A stretch of DNA of 64,000 bases from Phascolarctos cinereus. Its lineage: Eukaryota > Chordata > Mammalia > Diprotodontia > Phascolarctidae. Below the pieces are notes generated by a model. The model saw only the letters and a list, made by a program, of their open reading frames with translations. It had not been told where the DNA came from and did not search any database. The position numbers were made by a program, and so were the translations under genes. Every line of letters starts with the position of its first letter. The first letter of the stretch is position 1. The stretch lies in NCBI RefSeq assembly GCF_002099425.1, contig NW_018343987.1:15129501-15193500 (forward strand), read 5' to 3'. This document shows, piece after piece, positions 61,336 to 64,000 of the stretch.

Positions 61336-62599
61336 TATACTCAACTACAATTCCTTAATGGGAACTGACTGCCCTGGGAGAAAATCAACCTGGAAGCTTA
61401 ATTACTAGTGCTTCCTCTGGCCTCTTTCCCCACCATCCCCTCCCCCACTCCCAGCAATGACTAGGGGGGTGGCACCAATGCAGTTCAAGGAGCTGATGCT
61501 GTGATGAGAAAACAAAAACAAGAACGAAAAGCCTTCTAATTTGCTGAGAAGCCAAAACAAAAGGTGCATTATATAAGGTTCAAGAAGAATATCTTGCTGT
61601 CTTCCGTGGTGGCTTTGGAGTGAGTAAGGCACCTGTGAGTTTCTGGGAGGGGGATGTGCCAAGTTGCATTCTCCCACACAATCTGCCACATGTCCATGAA
61701 CACATGGTGTCTGTTTCTTTGTGTTTACATTTCCCAGATCTCAGGTGAATGACTATCATGAGCTAGAAGCATCCAGGTGGCCAGTGAAAACATCCAAGTT
61801 ATCCGAGGTCCTATCAAGAAGCAGAGGTTCAGAGCCTGTAGCAGTGGCTGCCTGCTCTGCTTGTCTGAGCCCAGCAGTGCACTGGACTGCTGGACCAGAC
61901 ACAGTGCTTTGGAAGGAACCAGTCCGCCTAAGCAAGGGAGCAGCTTGTCCAAAGCTGAAGCCATGCCTCATCGTGAACTTCATGGGATCTCCTTAAAGGG
62001 AAAGTAATGACCTCAGGTCTGGATGTCTCAAAGTACTTATCAGCCCTCTTCATTCTCTATACAGATTTCTGAGTAGCATGGTACACTCTCCCCAAAGACC
62101 TTGTGCATGTGAAAGGGAAGAATATCCCCTCTGGCATGGGTATATTTTATAAAGTCTCTCTTTGCTAAACCTTCTCAGTCAATATCCCTTAGGAAAAGTG
62201 AAATGATGTAACTAGCTGATCAATAATCTGGAAACACCATGGACTGAGGCTAGTACTGTTAGAAACCCCAAGATAGAATCCGAAGGGGATAAATAGTCAA
62301 CTTCCCTCTGGGGTCCAGACCTACCAATTCAAGTGGGAGTTGGGAGAGTGAGCCTAGAGGAGATGGCAACATTTAAAAGAGGAACAACACTCTTGTCTGA
62401 TACCATGGAGCCTTGGTGTGGCCTCACTCAGACATGTACTCTAGGGTCTTGAAATAACAACCAGACAAAAGGTCCACGATCCCGTTCTTAGGTTTGACTT
62501 CAATTTAAGTCAAGTCTATTGAGTCTGCCCCTTCCCCAAGCCCCACCCTTCTTCAGTTGTTCATCTCTACTACATTCTAATTCCTTGGTAAAGAGAACC
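61336..62599. other. Low-repeat stretch
   Basis: The longest repeat-free interval near the right end. Around 61721-62007 both strands stay open in two frames each (75-91 residues), but none has a recognisable domain, and I see no clear pair of splice sites. Possible conserved non-coding DNA or an unknown exon. Confidence 0.4.
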
Positions 62600-62885
62600 A
62601 GATTAGAAAGTTTTGTTTCCTTGAAGACTCAGCTTAAGTACCACCCTCTGCATGAAGGCTTTCCCTATCCCTACTGCCCCAAGTGTCCTCTCCTCCCTAA
62701 ACAATGTATATTTATTTGCATATATTCAGCATATACTAATTATATAAATGGTGTTTCCCTGGACAGGATATAAGCTCTTTGAGGTCAGAGGCTGCATCAT
62801 TTTTTAATCTTTGTATCTTCAGTGCATGGCATAGTGTCTCACACGTAGCAGGTGCTTAATAGGTGTTTGTCGATTGATTCAAGTA
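62600..62885 (+). mobile_element. L2 3-prime end
   Basis: TTGAAGACTCAGCTTAAGTA, CTCTGCATGAAGGCTTTCCC, ATTTATTTGCATATATTCAG, GATATAAGCTCTTTGAGGTC and GCAGGTGCTTAATAGGTGTT. A short antisense L2 tail (AACATTTGCTAAGTGTCTAT) follows at 62886-62930. Confidence 0.87.
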
Positions 62886-62930
62886 AATAAACATTTGCTA
62901 AGTGTCTATCCTCTAGAAGGTACAGTGTTG

Positions 62931-63149
62931 AGCTAGACTTCCCCTCTAGCACTCTTTTGGCTCTTCCTTTGGCTCCAATCTTCATTTCAGAGAGTTTTAC
63001 TTGCCCAAAGGCTTTCTTGAATCTGCCCAATTTCCATTGACCCCACAGAATGTGACCATATACCTATTATTTTTATTGGATTCTCTTGGGTCTCAATCTA
63101 CCTCACTGATGGCTTCTTCTCTTCCTCCTTTGCTAGTTCCTCTTCCTCT
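62931..63149. other. Unassigned stretch
   Basis: No repeat or gene recognised. Confidence 0.5.
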
Positions 63150-63345
63150 TCTAATCCTAGAGTGATAAAGTTGAAACTGTGCTACATTTGGAGTTAGATG
63201 ACATAGGTTCAAATAATTGCTACCTATGTGATCCTGGACAAGCTAATTTTACTTCACTGAGACTAGGCTTTTTTTTTTTAATAAAATGAAGGGCTAGAAG
63301 GCCTATAGTGTTCATTCCAGAACTAAGTCCAAGATTCTGAATGCA
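63150..63345 (+). mobile_element. MIR-like CORE-SINE
   Basis: CTACATTTGGAGTTAGATGA, CTATGTGATCCTGGACAAGC, ATAAAATGAAGGGCTAGAAG and AACTAAGTCCAAGATTCTG. Confidence 0.7.
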
Positions 63346-63490
63346 GGCATTCCCCAGGGTTTTATCCTGAGCTTTCCTCTATATGCTCCCCATCAGTGAC
63401 CTTAGCTACTATTGCAATATCCTACCCAATCTTCTGAGAAAAATCATTATTTTCTCATTATATTAATAACCAATTTATATATGGGACCCA
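63346..63490 (+). mobile_element. L2 reverse transcriptase fragment
   Basis: GCATTCCCCAGGGTTTTATC then CTGAGCTTTCCTCTATATGC resembles the L2 GVPQGSVLGPLLF region (DNA GGTGTCCCCCAGGGCTCTGT). Confidence 0.58.
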
Positions 63491-63699
63491 AAGATCATTT
63501 TTTTGCCCATTTCCCCTCATTCAAAGCCTAGCCTCTTACAATATATGAAAATATTATTAATATTAATTGATTGTTATTATTAGCAATAGTATTCTTAAAG
63601 ACCAGCCTCTCAAGGACATTTCTGAGCTTGCCCAAGGAATTCACCCCACTAGACCATCTTATCTAGATGGAATTCTTACCTTACCATTATTCCTTGTAC
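63491..63699. other. Unassigned AT-rich stretch
   Basis: Could be the 5-prime part of the LTR-like fossil that follows; I cannot place its left end. Confidence 0.4.
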
Positions 63700-64000
63700 A
63701 TTGATTAGGTGGAGAATAGATTCTTTCCTATAGATTACTGGAGGCAGAATGACCTAAGAGCACTGATAGGATCAAAGTCATGTCTCCTAGCCCCTCATTA
63801 GGAAAAGCCCACTCCTCATTATAATGTTTATTCGCTTATTAATTGTTAACCAATCAGAGTTGATTTCTACCTGTCAGGGACAATCCCTTTTCCAAAGGTA
63901 TTTAACCATTCAATGGTCTCCAACATTTCCAAGAGAGCCACTGACCTCAATTTATTGATTATTTGCTAGCCATGCTTAATAAATTGATTATTAATTACCC
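63700..64000 (+). mobile_element. LTR-like fossil at the window edge
   Basis: It contains TTAATTGTTAACCAATCAGA, GTTGATTTCTACCTG, a TATA-like GGTATTTAACC and an AATAAATTGATTATTAATTA end, in the same order as the copy at 50613-51060. Broken by divergence only as far as can be seen; the right end is cut by the window, so whether an internal region follows is unknown. Confidence 0.55.

Noticed and set aside
50613-64000. A provirus bounded by the two LTR-like sequences
   Set aside because: The two differ greatly and the DNA between them is made of SINEs, L1, L2 and unassigned sequence, so they are separate insertions.

Overview
The window is mammalian nuclear DNA that I read as marsupial. The main reason is the repeat content: many copies of tRNA/CORE-type SINEs (5-prime head GGCAGCTAGGTGGCACAGTG), L1 elements and L1-derived half-L1 (HAL1) elements that carry an ORF1 but no endonuclease/RT, abundant L2 and L3/CR1 remnants, an RTE-clade LINE, and SINEs whose 3-prime ends look like RTE tails. 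I cannot tell an American from an Australian marsupial. Family names are from memory and should be treated as labels, not database results.

I find no intact protein-coding gene, tRNA, rRNA or CRISPR array. Almost every long open frame is a retrotransposon fragment, a SINE, or a microsatellite read as protein. The window is best described as intergenic or large-intron DNA.

Layout. 1-6.0 kb: antisense L1/HAL1 stack, in which a nearly full-length HAL1 (1501-4458) sits inside an older HAL1 (716-1500 plus 4459-6008). 6-9.3 kb: unassigned sequence with MIR, Mar1-type and RTE-tailed SINEs and a small hAT element. 9.36-12.92 kb: a very old sense-strand L1 that keeps its 5-prime end but lacks its 3-prime half; it hosts a SINE and an 85-bp L1 scrap with a perfect 17-bp target-site duplication. 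13-22.6 kb: SINEs, L2 tails, a 600-bp pyrimidine tract, an antisense L1 3-prime end and low-repeat stretches. 22.7-28.8 kb: one L2 LINE split by a 2.8-kb L1 and by a 1.2-kb RTE element. 28.8-37.3 kb: L3/CR1, MIR, L2 and SINE fragments between low-repeat stretches. 37.3-38.35 kb: an antisense Ty3/gypsy reverse transcriptase-RNase H fossil, the most unusual item here. 38.5-50.4 kb: L1 3-prime end, SINEs, L3/CR1, L2 and microsatellites. 50.4-53 kb: an L3/CR1 copy interrupted by an LTR-like fossil, then a second copy of the hAT element. 53-64 kb: SINEs, L2, a 1-kb L1 with a clear target-site duplication, purine tracts, low-repeat sequence, and a second related LTR-like fossil at the right edge.

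There is no operon-like logic. The relations that can be read are age order (which element interrupts which) and shared tails that link SINEs to the LINE machinery that probably moved them. The low-repeat stretches (14.28-14.60, 29.34-29.80, 33.44-34.64, 49.81-50.44, 55.41-56.16 and 60.47-62.60 kb, less the purine tract) are where a conserved regulatory element or an unannotated exon would most likely be found.
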